Below, one piece after another: positions 53,904 to 62,897 of a stretch of DNA of 64,000 bases. How positions within the stretch are numbered: the first letter of the stretch is position 1; every line of letters begins with the position of its first letter. The DNA is from Ischnura elegans (taxonomy: Eukaryota; Arthropoda; Insecta; Odonata; Coenagrionidae), in NCBI RefSeq assembly GCF_921293095.1, contig NC_060248.1, forward strand, positions 74,469,243-74,533,242, in the 5' to 3' direction. A program made the position numbers and the translations under genes. Below the pieces are notes generated by a model. The model ran no database searches, had not been told where the DNA came from, and saw only the letters and a list, made by a program, of their open reading frames with translations.

Positions 53904-56900
53904 AGAGTAGGGCAGAGTGTAGATATATTAGTGGGTTGAAAAATAAAGGGGTAAGTTCAAAACTTTTCACAGACAAAGATTCTTCCAGAAATGAGAATAG
54001 AGAAGTAGAGAGAAAAATCAGCGTTTCAGGTATTACATTTAAGCACGAGAAGCGTCAGTCGAGCAACACGTTCAAAGGCAGTCAAGGCTCAAGTCATTTT
54101 GATAGTGTGTCAATAAGACATGCATTTCCATTTATCAGCGGTATAGAGCCTGTAAATAGTCTATTCGACAAAAGCAAATCAGAATTATTCCCGAATCGCA
54201 ATAATACTAGTTCCGAAGTTTTAATCGTGGCTGTGGTTAATTGCCGTAGTTTAAGAAATAAGATTCCCGAATTCCACCATTTAATTCATAGTACGAAGTG
54301 TAACGTCATTTTTGGAACAGAAAGTTGGCTAACAGATGATGATTCAGACAATGAGATCTTCCCAAAATCGTTCACTGTTTATCGGAAAGATAGAATTAAT
54401 CGAGTTGGGGGCGGAGTTTTTATAGCTGTAAAGAATTCAATCGTCAGCCAAGCGATAACCGTAACTGAGACCAGCGTTGAATCTGTGTGGTGTTTAATTA
54501 AATGTCCAAAATTCAAAACTATTTTATTATGTTCGTATTACAGACCACCTAACTCAGATATAACGTCAATGTTGGATTTTCAAAATCAAATAAACAGCGT
54601 AGCATCCAAGTATCCTGAAAGAAACTTGATTGTGGGTGGAGATTTCAACGTACCTTCTATAGATTGGGAGACTTATAGCTTCATTCCTGGTGGGAGGGAT
54701 AAAGTGATCTGCGAGGCTTTATTACACACTTTCACATCTAATTCATTGTTTCAAATAGCATCCGCACCGAACAGAGGAGAAAATATTCTTGATTTATTAG
54801 CGACAAATATACCACATCAGGTAATAAACGTTGGCACTGTCGAAGGAATAAGTGACCATAGGGTAGTAACTGCAAAGTTTTCTCTAAATACCGCTGTAAA
54901 CTTTAAAAAAGAGCGTAAAGTTTTCATTTTTAAAAGAGCTAATTTTGATGGGTTTAAGAGTCATATGAAAAATGCTTTCCCCGAGTTTCAAGAATCAGTA
55001 TTAAAGTTAAATGTAGAGAATACTTGGAAAGCTTTTCTTTCGCTCGTAACTTCGGGAATAAATAGCTACATCCCTAGTAAAATAGTAAAAGAAGGCAGCG
55101 AACCGAGATGGTACGACGCGGAAGTGAGAAAATCATTGAGGCGACAGAGAGCGTGTCATGCTAAAATGAAAAAAGTCAGCACGGATTTATCCGCTAATGA
55201 ACGCGAGCTAATAATTAAAAAATATAGGATGACTAAAGCCGCCACGAAGGAAGCGTTCAGGAATGCGTTCACGAATTTTAAAAGAAAAACACTAGTAGAG
55301 CAGTTACAGGATAACCCAAAAGCATTTTGGTCATATGTTAGGGAAGTTCAAGGTAAACGATCTACCGTATGTTCGCTGAGAAACGACAATGGAGATGTGT
55401 TGACAAGCAGTTACGATAAAGCCAATTTATTAAATTCCTACTTTAAGAGCGTGTTCACGGAGCCTTCCGAAAACTCACCCGAGACCGATGACAATCCCTG
55501 TCTACATAAGATGCCAGCTATTGACATTAGTACGCTCGGAATAGAAAATATATTGAAATCGCTTAGTCCAAATAAATCACCTGGTCCAGACGAAATCCCT
55601 TCTCGCGTATATAAAGAACTAGCCTCAGAACTTGCCCCCTACTTGCAGTTAATATTCAGTAAATCCATCAAGCAACACGAAGTACCTAATGACTGGAAAA
55701 TCGCTAATGTAACGCCTATATTTAAAAGTGGAGACAAGGAACAGCCATCTAATTACAGACCGATATCTTTAACGTCCATCTCTTGCAAAGTCCTTGAACA
55801 CATCGTAGTCAGCTCGGTAATGAAACACCTAGACGCGCAAAACTTATTAATGGGAAATCAACATGGATTCAGGAAAAGCAGATCTTGCGAAACTCAGTTA
55901 GCGCTTTTCGCCCACGATATTTTAGTCTCCGGGGAAGACAACATTCCAGTAGACGCGATTTTTCTTGATTTCAAAAAGGCATTTGATAAAGTACCCCACG
56001 GAAAGTTAATATTAAAACTGAAATCTTATGGTCTAGACGAAGATGTGATTTCCTGGATTAGAGAATTTTTGAGCGACCGCGTCCAAAGAGTAGTATTAGA
56101 CGGTGCAGTCTCCAATGAGGTTAGAGTGACTTCTGGCGTTCCTCAGGGTAGTGTCATTGGCCCACTCCTATTCCTTCTTTATATAAACGACATTGGCGAA
56201 GTAGTGCAGAGTAAGTTACGATTATTTGCAGACGACGCTGTAGTTTACAGAGAAATCCGTTCCAGCAAAGATATAGATGAACTAACGAATGACCTTGCTG
56301 CTATCCAAGCTTGGTGCGATGCTTGGCAGTTAGAATTCAATTTGGAAAAATGCGTCGTAATGAATTTCTGGAAGAAGAATAACTCCCTACAGCGTAACTA
56401 TGTCATTCGGGGCGCGCAGTTAAAGGCAGTTGAATCTGTGAAATATCTAGGGGTTAGACTCAATAATGATCTATCGTGGAATAAACATATTCGAGAAATA
56501 ACCGGTCAAGCTAATCGTAAAATGGGTTTTGTTAAAAGAATATTAGGAAAGTGCGACGACAAAGTGAGAGAAATTAGCTACTTTTCCCTCGTTAGACCAC
56601 ATTTGGAATACGCTGCCAGTGTTTGGGACCCTCATGAAAAAGGCTTAATAACAGAGTTAGAACGCGTGCAAAGAAGAGCTGCAAGGTATGTGAAAGGTCG
56701 TTACGATAGTCTTGTTAGTGTAACTGACCTCTTACATAAACTCGGATGGGAATCTCTGTCGGACCGTAGATTGAAAAATAGACTAAACCTTTTAGATAAA
56801 TTCAAGAGCAGTGTCTTTTCTGACGAAGTTAACCATATCTTGCGGACGCCAACGTACTACGGAAGATCAGATCATTTAAATAAAATAAGAGAGATAGATT

Positions 56901-56980
56901 GCAGAACAGACAGATTCCGAATGTCATTTTTTCCACGATCAATAAGAGATTATAACGGCAGCAATAGAACGCGTAAATAG
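53897..56980 (+). CDS. CR1 ORF2 protein: endonuclease and reverse transcriptase, intact
   Basis: A frame of about 1015 codons open to TAG at 56978-56980. The AP-endonuclease-like domain (about residues 95-310) has VNCRSLRNK, FGTESWL (catalytic Glu), GGDFNVPSIDW and ISDHR (SDH). The reverse transcriptase (about residues 500-820) has FKSGDKEQPSNYRPIS, HGFRKSRSC, FLDFKKAFDKV, SGVPQGSVIGPLLF, the catalytic FADDAV and the thumb KYLGVRLNNDLSW. The C-terminus is the Arg-rich QRRAARYVKGRYDS region typical of CR1. It nicks target DNA and copies LINE RNA. There is no initiating ATG upstream of the endonuclease, so translation is likely coupled to ORF1 by frameshift or reinitiation. No internal stop, so possibly active. 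Confidence 0.95.
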   Translation, partial: RVESRAECRYISGLKNKGVSSKLFTDKDSSRNENREVERKISVSGITFKHEKRQSSNTFKGSQGSSHFDSVSIRHAFPFISGIEPVNSLFDKSKSELFPNRNNTSSEVLIVAVVNCRSLRNKIPEFHHLIHSTKCNVIFGTESWLTDDDSDNEIFPKSFTVYRKDRINRVGGGVFIAVKNSIVSQAITVTETSVESVWCLIKCPKFKTILLCSYYRPPNSDITSMLDFQNQINSVASKYPERNLIVGGDFNVPSIDWETYSFIPGGRDKVICEALLHTFTSNSLFQIASAPNRGENILDLLATNIPHQVINVGTVEGISDHRVVTAKFSLNTAVNFKKERKVFIFKRANFDGFKSHMKNAFPEFQESVLKLNVENTWKAFLSLVTSGINSYIPSKIVKEGSEPRWYDAEVRKSLRRQRACHAKMKKVSTDLSANERELIIKKYRMTKAATKEAFRNAFTNFKRKTLVEQLQDNPKAFWSYVREVQGKRSTVCSLRNDNGDVLTSSYDKANLLNSYFKSVFTEPSENSPETDDNPCLHKMPAIDISTLGIENILKSLSPNKSPGPDEIPSRVYKELASELAPYLQLIFSKSIKQHEVPNDWKIANVTPIFKSGDKEQPSNYRPISLTSISCKVLEHIVVSSVMKHLDAQNLLMGNQHGFRKSRSCETQLALFAHDILVSGEDNIPVDAIFLDFKKAFDKVPHGKLILKLKSYGLDEDVISWIREFLSDRVQRVVLDGAVSNEVRVTSGVPQGSVIGPLLFLLYINDIGEVVQSKLRLFADDAVVYREIRSSKDIDELTNDLAAIQAWCDAWQLEFNLEKCVVMNFWKKNNSLQRNYVIRGAQLKAVESVKYLGVRLNNDLSWNKHIREITGQANRKMGFVKRILGKCDDKVREISYFSLVRPHLEYAASVWDPHEKGLITELERVQRRAARYVKGRYDSLVSVTDLLHKLGWESLSDRRLKNRLNLLDKFKSSVFSDEVNHILRTPTYYGRSDHLNKIREIDCRTDRFRMSFFPRSIRDYNGSNRTRK

Positions 56981-57226
56981 ATTGCATGACTTGTAGTGTA
57001 GCCTACTAACCTATGTAAAACTTACTGCATGTTTCTGAATTTCTATTCTATATTCTATTTCTAACAGCATATAGTAGTATAATTTGTTATTATACGGGAC
57101 GTTTCTTGGACGGTGTGGTGTGCATGTGGGAGTCCAAATGCATGCTGCATGCTGGTGATTGATCACCCCCTGCCAAACACCCTAGAGGTGGCTCGCAGGG
57201 TAATTTGTAGATGTAGATGTAGATGA
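56981..57226 (+). other. CR1 3' UTR and (TGTAGA)n terminus
   Basis: Contains GGTGATTGATCACCCCCTG and CACCCTAGAGGTGGCTCGCA before the TGTAGATGTAGATGTAGATG end. This block is the part most often retained in the truncated copies, consistent with priming from the 3' end. Confidence 0.85.
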
Positions 57227-58280
57227 AGTAGTTTTCGAATATCACTCACTGCTTATTCCGATTCATAGTTGACCGTGTAAATACGAGTTATTATATTGAC
57301 CCATTTTAATGAGTATTTCTTATTTTTTTAACGTTCATGTTGTACCCAGCTATTCAGAGTAGTTGGCAAACTATTTATTGTAATGCTGCAGACCCACATT
57401 GTCCCCTAATAAGTGTCTATTCTTGTAACTGCATAAGCAATCCTTTTCAAATATCTTTGCGACCGGCCCAGTCGTGCAAGCTCGGAATACTTCGGACGGC
57501 CTCGCGGCAGGGGGTGGGACCTGCCACACTAGGGATGGAGAGAAAAAGACGCGGGCGTTGCCATTTTTTCTAAAATGAATTGTCAGGGAATGGAAACGAA
57601 AGACTGTCTCATAAACCCTCTTCCCACTTGGTAACACAGCTAACTTGCTTAGGAGCCATACACCACGGAAGTCTGAAAGCGACTGAATTTCCTGGAGATT
57701 AGGTTCCGCCTATCGGGTTTTTTTCTATAGATTCCTGTGAATACAGCGTCACGCGCACATTTAATCCGCAAAATAAATTAAGGAGTCGCGCACATTTATT
57801 GTTTTTAATATTTATTTCACGAATTATTTTTTTTCACATTTCGAAATAACCTTGCCATGATTGTGTTCCTAAGGTAAATATATAAACAATGTGACGACAA
57901 CAATTCAGGTTAATGTTTGGACATACCGTAGCCACCGAGAGAGATGAAACAGCGCATAAGGACAAACTGCCTCGGCGGGTAAAAATGGAAAATTTTATAA
58001 AGGGTCATATTTTTACTCACATGATCGCAGTGCCCTGGATAACGAAATCTGAAGATAAATCGAGGTGCTGTACAACCGAAGCCATTATAATGTAATGGTA
58101 CTCATCTCTGGTTATGTTACTATGCCACTACCGGTGCAAAATAGCATCTATCTTCAATTTTTGCAGCGGAGGACTTTCCAACTTAAAACCTTTATAAGCC
58201 CATATTTCTAGATGTTAAGCCACAAGTTTATGCTGTGAGCCTAATAGGATGAAAAAAGATCGGATGCTTTCCCGGCGCAT
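57227..58280. other. Non-coding with a short repeat
   Basis: About 57437-57530 is the reverse complement of 16080-16200. Otherwise no supported feature. Confidence 0.45.
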
Positions 58281-58330
58281 GCTGGTAGTGAAGGCTATGC
58301 GAGTTCTCCACCGGGTAATCTCCTCCATGG

Positions 58331-58370
58331 CTGCCGACGTTTCGGGGTACGAGTCGTACTCCATCTTAAG
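58331..58370 (-). ncRNA. Decayed hammerhead-like core in Penelope LTR
   Basis: Minus strand: CTTAAGA (instead of CTGANGA), a GTACG/ACT/CGTAC stem, GAAA, CGTCG. The G-to-T at a core position should abolish cleavage. The inverted arm has the same core at 59312-59350 (plus strand). Confidence 0.4.
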
Positions 58371-58496
58371 GGCTGAGTGTCATTTCTCGGAAGGTGTTCA
58401 CTGTTCACCTTATATAGCGTGCCGGGATGTCAGGTTCCCTCTGATTGGCCCTCGGTATTAGCCAATCGGATTTTATGCAATACGGGTTTCCATATG

Positions 58497-58823
58497 TTAC
58501 GAGGGAGTACCAAGTACGTACCAAGGGAGTAACCGCCAATCGCCATCTCTGTTGAAGTTTTTCTCCGTTAGCCGGATCTCTATGGCCTCCTTTGTAATTC
58601 TGACCCAATAATTATTTTCTCGAGAGATGATCTTCACGTCTTCCCAATGGATGGCTAGGTTCTGGTCGATGCCGTGTTCGGCCACTGCAGATTTTTCCGG
58701 TTGACATAGCCTGAAATGCCTTTGATGTACCTTTATTCTCGTGGCAATTGTCCTGCCAGTTTCACCCTCGTAAACTTCTCCACATTCACAGGGAATCTGG
58801 TATATCCCGGGAGTTGCTCCCAC
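58497..58823 (-). pseudogene. GIY-YIG endonuclease domain of a Penelope-like element
   Basis: About 108 codons: PGIYQIPCECGEVYEGETGR gives the GIY...(Y)VYxGxTGR core, and TIATRIKVHQRH follows with the conserved Arg. The CxC and later His (AVAEHGIDQNLAIHW) are the zinc-like residues seen between the GIY and YIG parts and downstream in Penelope proteins. YIG has become YEG. This domain nicks target DNA during retrotransposition. The ORF start is artificial: the frame comes from upstream linker sequence cut by the CR1 insertion. The protein is complete to the domain end but disconnected from its reverse transcriptase. Confidence 0.88.
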
Positions 58824-58853
58824 AGAGATCCTCGGCTCTAAGTAGTTGGTCCC

Positions 58854-59009
58854 TAATAGTGGTATAGTTTGTTAGTATACGGGATGTTTTTTTTAGACGG
58901 TGTGGTGTGCATCTGGGAGTCCAAATGCATGCTGCATGCTGGCGATTGATCACCCCCTGCCTAACACCCTGGAGGTGGCTCGCAGGGTATTATGTAGATG
59001 TAGATGTAA
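58854..59009 (+). mobile_element. CR1 3'-tail inserted in the Penelope-like element
   Basis: TTGTTAGTATACGGGATGTT through CACCCTGGAGGTGGCTCGCA to GTAGATGTAGATGTA. About 155 bp, opposite orientation to the host element, separating its reverse transcriptase from its endonuclease. Confidence 0.88.
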
Positions 59010-59256
59010 GCTTAGTACAGGGCCGGAAGAAGGATTCAATTCCGTGTCTTTTCAAAATTCTGGAGATTTTGCCGGAAACCGTGGAAACGTATGGCATTCC
59101 GGCTCTTGCCACCGGTTCCTTACGTTCTTCATCCCTACGGGCGCCTTCTCGATCGCTGATATCTCCCCCTTGTTGTAGCCATTCAAGAGGAAGGTCTTTT
59201 TAAGATGATTGATCTCCTGTGCTAGGTTATCAGAGTCGGATATGGCCCTTGCTCGG
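59010..59256 (-). pseudogene. Penelope-like reverse transcriptase C-terminal end and linker
   Basis: Minus-strand frames read RARAISDSDNLAQEINHLKK and FLLNGYNKGEISAIEKA, the reverse-transcriptase thumb end of Penelope-like proteins (HRA..I......E...L...F..NGY....I). After a frameshift comes SGKISRILKRHGIESFFRPC, the linker that normally leads to the GIY-YIG domain. The catalytic palm is absent because the element is truncated at the inverted arm. Confidence 0.75.
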
Positions 59257-59401
59257 TGACATCCCGGCACGCTATATAAGGTGAACACCTTCCGAGAAAT
59301 GACACTCAGCCCTTAAGATGGAGTACGACTCGTACCCCGAAACGACGGCAGCCATGGAGGAGATTACCCGGTGGAGAACTCGAATAGCCTTCACTACCAG
59401 C

Positions 59402-59549
59402 CAAATAGGATGTTTTGTTTTTGATAATTTTCTGTAATGATACAATGAATTTAGTTCTTTGCGATTCTACTACAAATATTCAGTACCGTAATCTATAGAG
59501 GGTACGGTAAGAGAATCGTAAGGCTTACGGAAACACAAAGAGATGAATT
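59402..59549. other. Short non-coding spacer
   Basis: Nothing seen. Confidence 0.5.
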
Positions 59550-59773
59550 ATTCTACATCTGCATCTACAAAATACCCTGTGAGCCACCCTTAAGGTGTTT
59601 GGCAGGGGGTGATCAATCAACAGCATGCAATTTGATTCCCACATGCACACCACACGGTCCAAAAAACGTTACGAATACTTACAAATTATACTACCATATG
59701 CTGTTAGAAATAATAATAAAATTTAGAAACATGCATTAAATTTTACACAAGTTGGTAGGCTACACTACATGTT

Positions 59774-59960
59774 GATCTCTGCATTTCTCCAGGGTTTTCT
59801 TCCGCGTCAGATTGTTGGGTGACAACAGTTTCGCCTTAACACCTTCGACCTGAAGACGCTGGCAGGATAGCCAGCGAAACTGTTGTCAACCAACAATCTG
59901 ACGCGGAAGAAAACCCTGGAGAAATGCAGAGATCAAACCATCGCCGCGGAAACCTACGCT
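59774..59960 (+). mobile_element. Palindromic insertion, 14-bp TSD
   Basis: 187 bp. The arms (about 59774-59845 and 59853-59935) are near-perfect reverse complements. A short tail contains CGCCGCGGAAACCTACGC. The direct repeat CTACACTACATGTT flanks it at 59760-59773 and 59961-59974. The CR1 family provides the empty site. Same family as 31491-31691, same architecture as 29003-29207. Confidence 0.85.
59850..59887 (+). ncRNA. Hammerhead-like core
   Basis: CTGAAGA, one C, a perfect 6-bp stem (GCTGGC, AGGATA loop, GCCAGC), GAAA, CTGTTG, TC. Stem II differs in sequence from the other copies but still pairs, suggesting selection on structure. Stems I and III are poor in cis. Confidence 0.45.
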
Positions 59961-60180
59961 CTACACTACATGTTACCTAATCTATTTATGAGTTCCAACG
60001 CTACCGTTCTAATCTCTTATTGATCGTGGAAAAGAAGACATTCTGAATTTGTCTGTTCTACAGTCTATCTATCTTATTTTATTTATATGATCTGATCTTC
60101 CGTAGTATGTGTGCGTCCGTAAGATATGGTTACACTAACACTACCACACACAGTTACACTAACAAGACTATCGTAACGAG

Positions 60181-60268
60181 GTCGTATCGTACCGAATCGT
60201 ATTGTAAATATCGTATTCGTATTGTAAAAATCGTATTGTAAATATCGTAAAAATCGTATTATAAATAT
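60181..60268. repeat. TCGTATTGTAAATA-type microsatellite
   Basis: Imperfect repeats of about 14 bp (ATCGTATTGTAAAT variants) immediately before the 5' end of CR1 copy 2. Confidence 0.8.
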
Positions 60269-61871
60269 TCATTCTGCCTCCAGCTCCTGACCGGAACGGA
60301 CGCATCCCTTGCGCGCTCCCCAGGGCCACCTGACTACCTGCGCTTGCTGCTGCTTGCTTGGGTCTTGCTGCTTGTGCATAATAGTGCAGTGACATATATT
60401 GTCGTAGCTTATTTGTTTATTAGCGTAGGCTATTTAAATTAGTCTTAGTTTTAATATAGGGGTGCAATATTAATTGTTAGTTGGTGTGGGTTTTGTGTGT
60501 GGTGTGTGCGAGTGAGTGAATATCCTGATTTTGTTTGATCCCGGTTCCTGCGACGTGTGATTATCGAGTATCTGCTAGTAGTGATAAGTAGAAAACTTAC
60601 GTATATCTCAAATTTTTCTCTTCCCTTTAGTATTATTTATTGCATAGTTATTTGCACGTTATCTTTATTTGTGTCGCTGCGCCTTTACTAATCTGGTGTT
60701 ACGGTCGTTAAGTAGAATATATATTTGGCTGCTTTAGATTTAATTTTTCTATCGGAATAGTGTCTTAATATTATTTAAGTAATTTTGTGATAGTTGCCCT
60801 CTTTCTTTTACATCAGGTGTGTAATCCTAACTCTTAATTCTTATTATAGGCTAACGATATATATACATATTGTTTTAATATATTTTTTTCTGTTATAAAG
60901 CTCTTCATATATTATTTGTTTTACCGTTGTTTTGAGGTCTATTTTGACTGTTAGGATTTTTATTGTAATTTTCGTAGCGCAGCACACTCATTGTGATCTT
61001 GAAAACTCTCGTTCCGTTCTCCAGTAGTGGTCATTTTAGCACATATCTCCCCTTGAAACACAGGTAGTTTCTTCCGTCCCTCTTGTTGTTAGTCATTGAC
61101 TCATCCCTTCCCTCCTAGCCCTCTCAAAACAACACCTGCGTCCTTGAAGAGCTAGGCACACCTCCCCCCCTGCTATCAATCCCTTTTGCTAATCCGTTTC
61201 TTCCACTTTCGGTTAACTCGAGTGACTATTTAGAGGGTAGGAGGTTGACCTTTTTCTTCTTCAGTTATTTTCCATTGCATTTTCGAGTGCGGTTTTGATA
61301 TTTTTGCCTTGTTAGCGTTTTTCATGTGTTAGGATATACTTTCACCAAACGCATTGCAACTGATCACACTTTTATCTCAAGGACTCATATACTCTTTTTT
61401 ACTTATTTATCCAAAGTCTATTTATACTTATTTATTTAAAGTCTATTTACGCGTATTTATATATTGTTGTTAGTACTTTTATTACTTATTTACCCTTATT
61501 TATACATTTTTGTTAGTCTATCACCCTTTTTATAGCTCTGCTCTTTCGTGGGGATCATATTGCGGGGAATTTATATTTTAGCTAGTTAGTTTCGTCTTTG
61601 CTCTCTTGTTGATTATTATCGTTAATCTATTTGTCCCACGTTAAGTTATATCTTAATTTCGTTAATTAGTCTTCTTTGGAACTATATAGTTTTCTAGTTT
61701 TAAACCCATTAATCGACTTAATCCATATCCAGGTAACTACATTCCCTTATTTACGTTTAAAAAGAGACAAGTTAGTAAGTTTATCGGTTTGTTTTACTCT
61801 CTCAAATATCTACTAAGCGTATCTCCCGTCAGGTAAGCTTTTCTGAAATCCAAAGTTGCGATAGTGATAGG

Positions 61872-62897
61872 ATGCCTTCGAATAGGTCACCCGTTGCCGG
61901 AGTTGAAAACGCCGGTGAATGCGAGGCTCTCGGAGACCGCATTACCGCGTTGGAGACGATGGTGCGGGAACTTCGGGCCCAGTTTGAAAGGGTGGCTGAT
62001 ACCGCTGAGGGGAATGGTCCGAGGGGTGGTTCTTCGAAAGGTCGCCGTGCCACAGGGGCTGCACGGGTTCGCCCGATTGCAAATAGCGGCTGGTCGATCG
62101 AGAGCCTTCCTCGAGGTCCATCTCTCGATGACGGGGTCACGTCACCCCGTAAATCTGAGTTTTGGAGGGTCGTGTCTCGGAGGGACGGTGGTAGTGTCAC
62201 TCTAAGACGGGGTTTGGGGGATGCTGAGGCAAATCCCGTCCCCGTCTCGAACAGGTACCAGTTGCTGTCGGATGGAAACTCCGAGGTGCCTGACGTGCCT
62301 ACTCCTACCCCGAAACCGGCACCTAGGAAGGGGCGTCAGAGTGGGAAGGGGGGGATCATAGTGTTAGGGAGTAGCAATGTCCGTCGTGTGATGGTCCCGT
62401 TACGGGAGAGGGCAGACCGCGAGGGTGTAAGCGACCGTGTAACGTCATGGTGCATCCCTGGTGGCGGTGTTCCTCAGGTGACGCAGGCGGTTGGTGCGGC
62501 GGTACGGGGCACGAAGTGCTCCAGACTGCGGGTCGTGGCTCATGTCGGCGTCAATGATGCCACCTTCCGTGGATCTGAGGAAATTCTAGATTCCCTCCGG
62601 GATCTGAATTCCGAAGTGAAGCGGGTGGGTGGGACCATTGGAGTCGGCATTGAGCTTTCGATTTGTAGTCTTGTCCCGAGGATCGATCGTGGTTCTCTGG
62701 TTTGGAGCCGAGTGGAAGGCATAAACCAGAGGCTGCGTCGTTTCTGCACGGACATCGGAGCCTCCTTCGTGGACCTTAGGCCGGCAATCCGATCGTGTAG
62801 GATCCCTCTGAACCGTTCGGGAGTCCATTACACGGCCGAGTCGGCTAGTCGTGTAGCGAGTAGCATATTTGAGCACTGTAGGTCTTTTTTAGAGTAG
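61872..62897 (+). CDS. CR1 ORF1 protein, copy 2
   Basis: 341 aa, identical to the copy 1 protein at 52878-53903, including the coiled coil, the GSSN serine block, GVND and the GVH histidine. Same ATG context. Ends six bases after the slippery heptamer at 62885-62891. Intact. Confidence 0.9.
   Translation: MPSNRSPVAGVENAGECEALGDRITALETMVRELRAQFERVADTAEGNGPRGGSSKGRRATGAARVRPIANSGWSIESLPRGPSLDDGVTSPRKSEFWRVVSRRDGGSVTLRRGLGDAEANPVPVSNRYQLLSDGNSEVPDVPTPTPKPAPRKGRQSGKGGIIVLGSSNVRRVMVPLRERADREGVSDRVTSWCIPGGGVPQVTQAVGAAVRGTKCSRLRVVAHVGVNDATFRGSEEILDSLRDLNSEVKRVGGTIGVGIELSICSLVPRIDRGSLVWSRVEGINQRLRRFCTDIGASFVDLRPAIRSCRIPLNRSGVHYTAESASRVASSIFEHCRSFLE
62885..62891 (+). promoter_or_regulatory. Candidate -1 frameshift site, copy 2
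   Basis: Identical TTTTTTA heptamer and flanks as in copy 1, between ORF1 and ORF2. Confidence 0.6.

Larger units (their letters stand above)
51279..57226 (+). mobile_element. Full-length CR1-type LINE, copy 1
   Basis: About 5.95 kb: a 1.6-kb 5' UTR, ORF1 (esterase-like), ORF2 (endonuclease plus reverse transcriptase), a 250-bp 3' UTR and a (TGTAGA)n terminus, a short tandem repeat instead of poly-A as in CR1/L2 elements. The 5' boundary is where similarity to copy 2 begins (TTCTGCCTCCAGCTCC). About ten fragments of the same family lie in the window. Confidence 0.92.
58281..59401 (-). mobile_element. Penelope-like element, 5' truncated, with inverted LTR arms
   Basis: The arms 58281-58432 and 59257-59401 are inverted copies (about 95% identical, with a 7-base indel). 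Between them, on the minus strand, lie the end of a reverse transcriptase and a GIY-YIG endonuclease, the domain pair that defines Penelope-like elements. The inverted arm is joined directly to the reverse-transcriptase end at 59257. A CR1 tail (58854-59009) has inserted between the two domains. Confidence 0.85.
59550..60180 (-). mobile_element. CR1 3' fragment split by a palindromic insertion
   Basis: Reverse complement of the CR1 tail and ORF2 end: 59550-59773 (CATCTACAAAATACCCT, GTTTGGCAGGGGGTGATCAA, GTAGGCTACACTACA) and 59961-60180 (CTAATCTATTTATGAGTTC, TCTCTTATTGATCGTGGAAA). The coding part is broken. The insertion 59774-59960 sits at CTACACTACATGTT. Confidence 0.85.
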
